Source: Pseudomonadota bacterium
GTDB taxonomy: Bacteria > Desulfobacterota > Desulfobulbia > Desulfobulbales > DAOVYS01
Assembly (NCBI GenBank): GCA_030635485.1
Contig: DAOVYS010000169.1
Coordinates: 1-6,180 of the forward strand
Direction: 5' to 3'
DNA: 6,180 bases
The notes under the pieces were generated by a model, which was not told where the DNA came from, did no database searches, and saw nothing but the letters and a program-made list of their open reading frames with translations. Every line of letters starts with the position of its first letter. The stretch's first letter is position 1. Made by a program: the position numbers and the translations under genes. Of the stretch, positions 5,495-6,180 are shown piece by piece.

Positions 5495-5534
5495 CAAATA
5501 TGGCACGACAAAAAACCGTATGGGAAAAAATATC

Positions 5535-6180
5535 ATGAAAAATACAGGAACAATCAGCAAAGCGCTCATAACAATTTTTGTTTTTATCTTTCTCCTGCCG
5601 GTCACGGCATATGCGGCCGGGCCTTCTTCCCTCACAGGGAAAAAAGTCCTGGTGGTGATGAGTTATCATGAAACATATGGATCGCATCGGCAGGTTAAGA
5701 AAGGAATAGACTCTGTTCTTACGGATGCCGACATCAAATATTTTTATCTGAACACAAAAAGGGACAAGGCCGGCGGCCCTGCCAGGGCAAAAGAGGCCTT
5801 TATTCTATATCAAGAATATAAGCCGGACCTGGTGATCGCTGCGGAAGACAACGCCCAATCCATGTTCGTGGTTCCATATCTGAAAGACAAGGTGAAGACC
5901 CCTGTTGTGTTTACAGGTGTCAATGATGACGCAACAAAATACGGGTATCCCGCCTCAAACATCACCGGGATACTTGAAAAAAAACATATAAGGGAAGGTC
6001 TGGTTCTGGCACAACTGATTGTGCCTGAAATCCAAAAAGTTGCGGTCATTTTTACGGACAATCCGTCTAACCAGGCTAATATTGCTCAGATACAGGCTGA
6101 AAAATCTGAATATCCTGTCGAGATAGTTGAACTTGCAGAAGTGCGTACCATGGACGAGCTCAATATTACGATCAAAAGAC
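5535..6180 (+). CDS. Secreted ABC-type substrate-binding protein, N-terminal part, cut by window edge
   Basis: The frame runs open for 215 codons to the right edge. Residues 1-27 form a Sec signal peptide: Lys near the start, a hydrophobic stretch ALITIFVFIFLLPVTAYA and a probable cleavage after AYA. No lipobox cysteine is present, so it should be a soluble periplasmic protein. The mature part begins with a strand KKVLVVMSYHE (36-46), then PDLVIAAEDNA (97-107), PVVFTGVNDDATKYGYPASN (123-142), ITGILE (143-148) and KVAVIFTDN (168-176). This layout, with two alternating Rossmann-like folds and a GVN...NITG motif, fits the ABC_sub_bind family (PF04392, LivK-like periplasmic binding fold). The ligand is unknown. 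Such domains can also be fused to sensor kinases, which cannot be excluded as the C-terminus is missing. The start has only a weak GGGAAA upstream; an in-frame ATG at 5520 would add five residues (MGKNI). It is transcribed away from kdsB. Confidence 0.83.
   Translation, partial: MKNTGTISKALITIFVFIFLLPVTAYAAGPSSLTGKKVLVVMSYHETYGSHRQVKKGIDSVLTDADIKYFYLNTKRDKAGGPARAKEAFILYQEYKPDLVIAAEDNAQSMFVVPYLKDKVKTPVVFTGVNDDATKYGYPASNITGILEKKHIREGLVLAQLIVPEIQKVAVIFTDNPSNQANIAQIQAEKSEYPVEIVELAEVRTMDELNITIKR

Noticed and set aside
5264..5671. Open frame of 135 codons on the plus strand
   Set aside because: It crosses the antitoxin remnant and the signal-peptide region of the substrate-binding protein in another frame and has low-complexity content.

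Overview
The window reads as chromosomal DNA of a Gram-negative bacterium, most plausibly a deltaproteobacterium of the Desulfobacterota (inference). The Gram-negative cell plan follows from kdsB, whose product activates Kdo for lipopolysaccharide. The Desulfobacterota guess rests on the malate dehydrogenase type, an unusually long CofD/YvcK-family protein, and intergenic repeat words (AATGTCGAAT, GAATGAT, ACTCGTAAAAAGTC) of a kind I associate with that group. No rRNA, tRNA, CRISPR array, integrase or transposase was seen.

Layout, left to right. Positions 1-279 (minus) hold the N-terminal 93 codons of a YceH/DUF480 winged-helix protein that runs off the left edge. Positions 374-732 (minus) are the scar of a type I restriction-modification locus: the first 50 codons of hsdM are joined to the last part of hsdR, which also carries a frameshift. 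Positions 792-854 form a perfect 28-bp inverted repeat that looks like a bidirectional terminator. Positions 860-3199 (minus) encode a 779-residue CofD/YvcK-like protein with N- and C-terminal extensions. Positions 3208-3363 are an intergenic element of nested inverted repeats. Positions 3412-4344 (minus) encode malate dehydrogenase. Positions 4452-5216 (minus) encode KdsB from a TTG start. Positions 5225-5389 (minus) are a short Phd/YefM-like antitoxin remnant lying directly in front of kdsB. From 5535 on the plus strand begins a secreted ABC-type substrate-binding protein, cut by the right edge.

The minus-strand genes kdsB, mdh and the CofD-like gene could form one transcription unit starting near 5422 under a promoter that originally served the antitoxin. 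The gaps of 107 and 212 bases are long enough to hold further promoters or processing sites. The functions (Kdo activation, central carbon metabolism, a possible YvcK-type regulator of carbon and envelope metabolism) fit a loose envelope/carbon theme, but no pathway links them directly. The left part is a decayed defence locus next to an intact housekeeping-type gene. I see no complete undescribed system. The most interesting items are the unclassified C-terminal region of the CofD-like protein, the altered catalytic-loop motif of the malate dehydrogenase, the capture of an antitoxin leader by kdsB, and the nested palindromic element.
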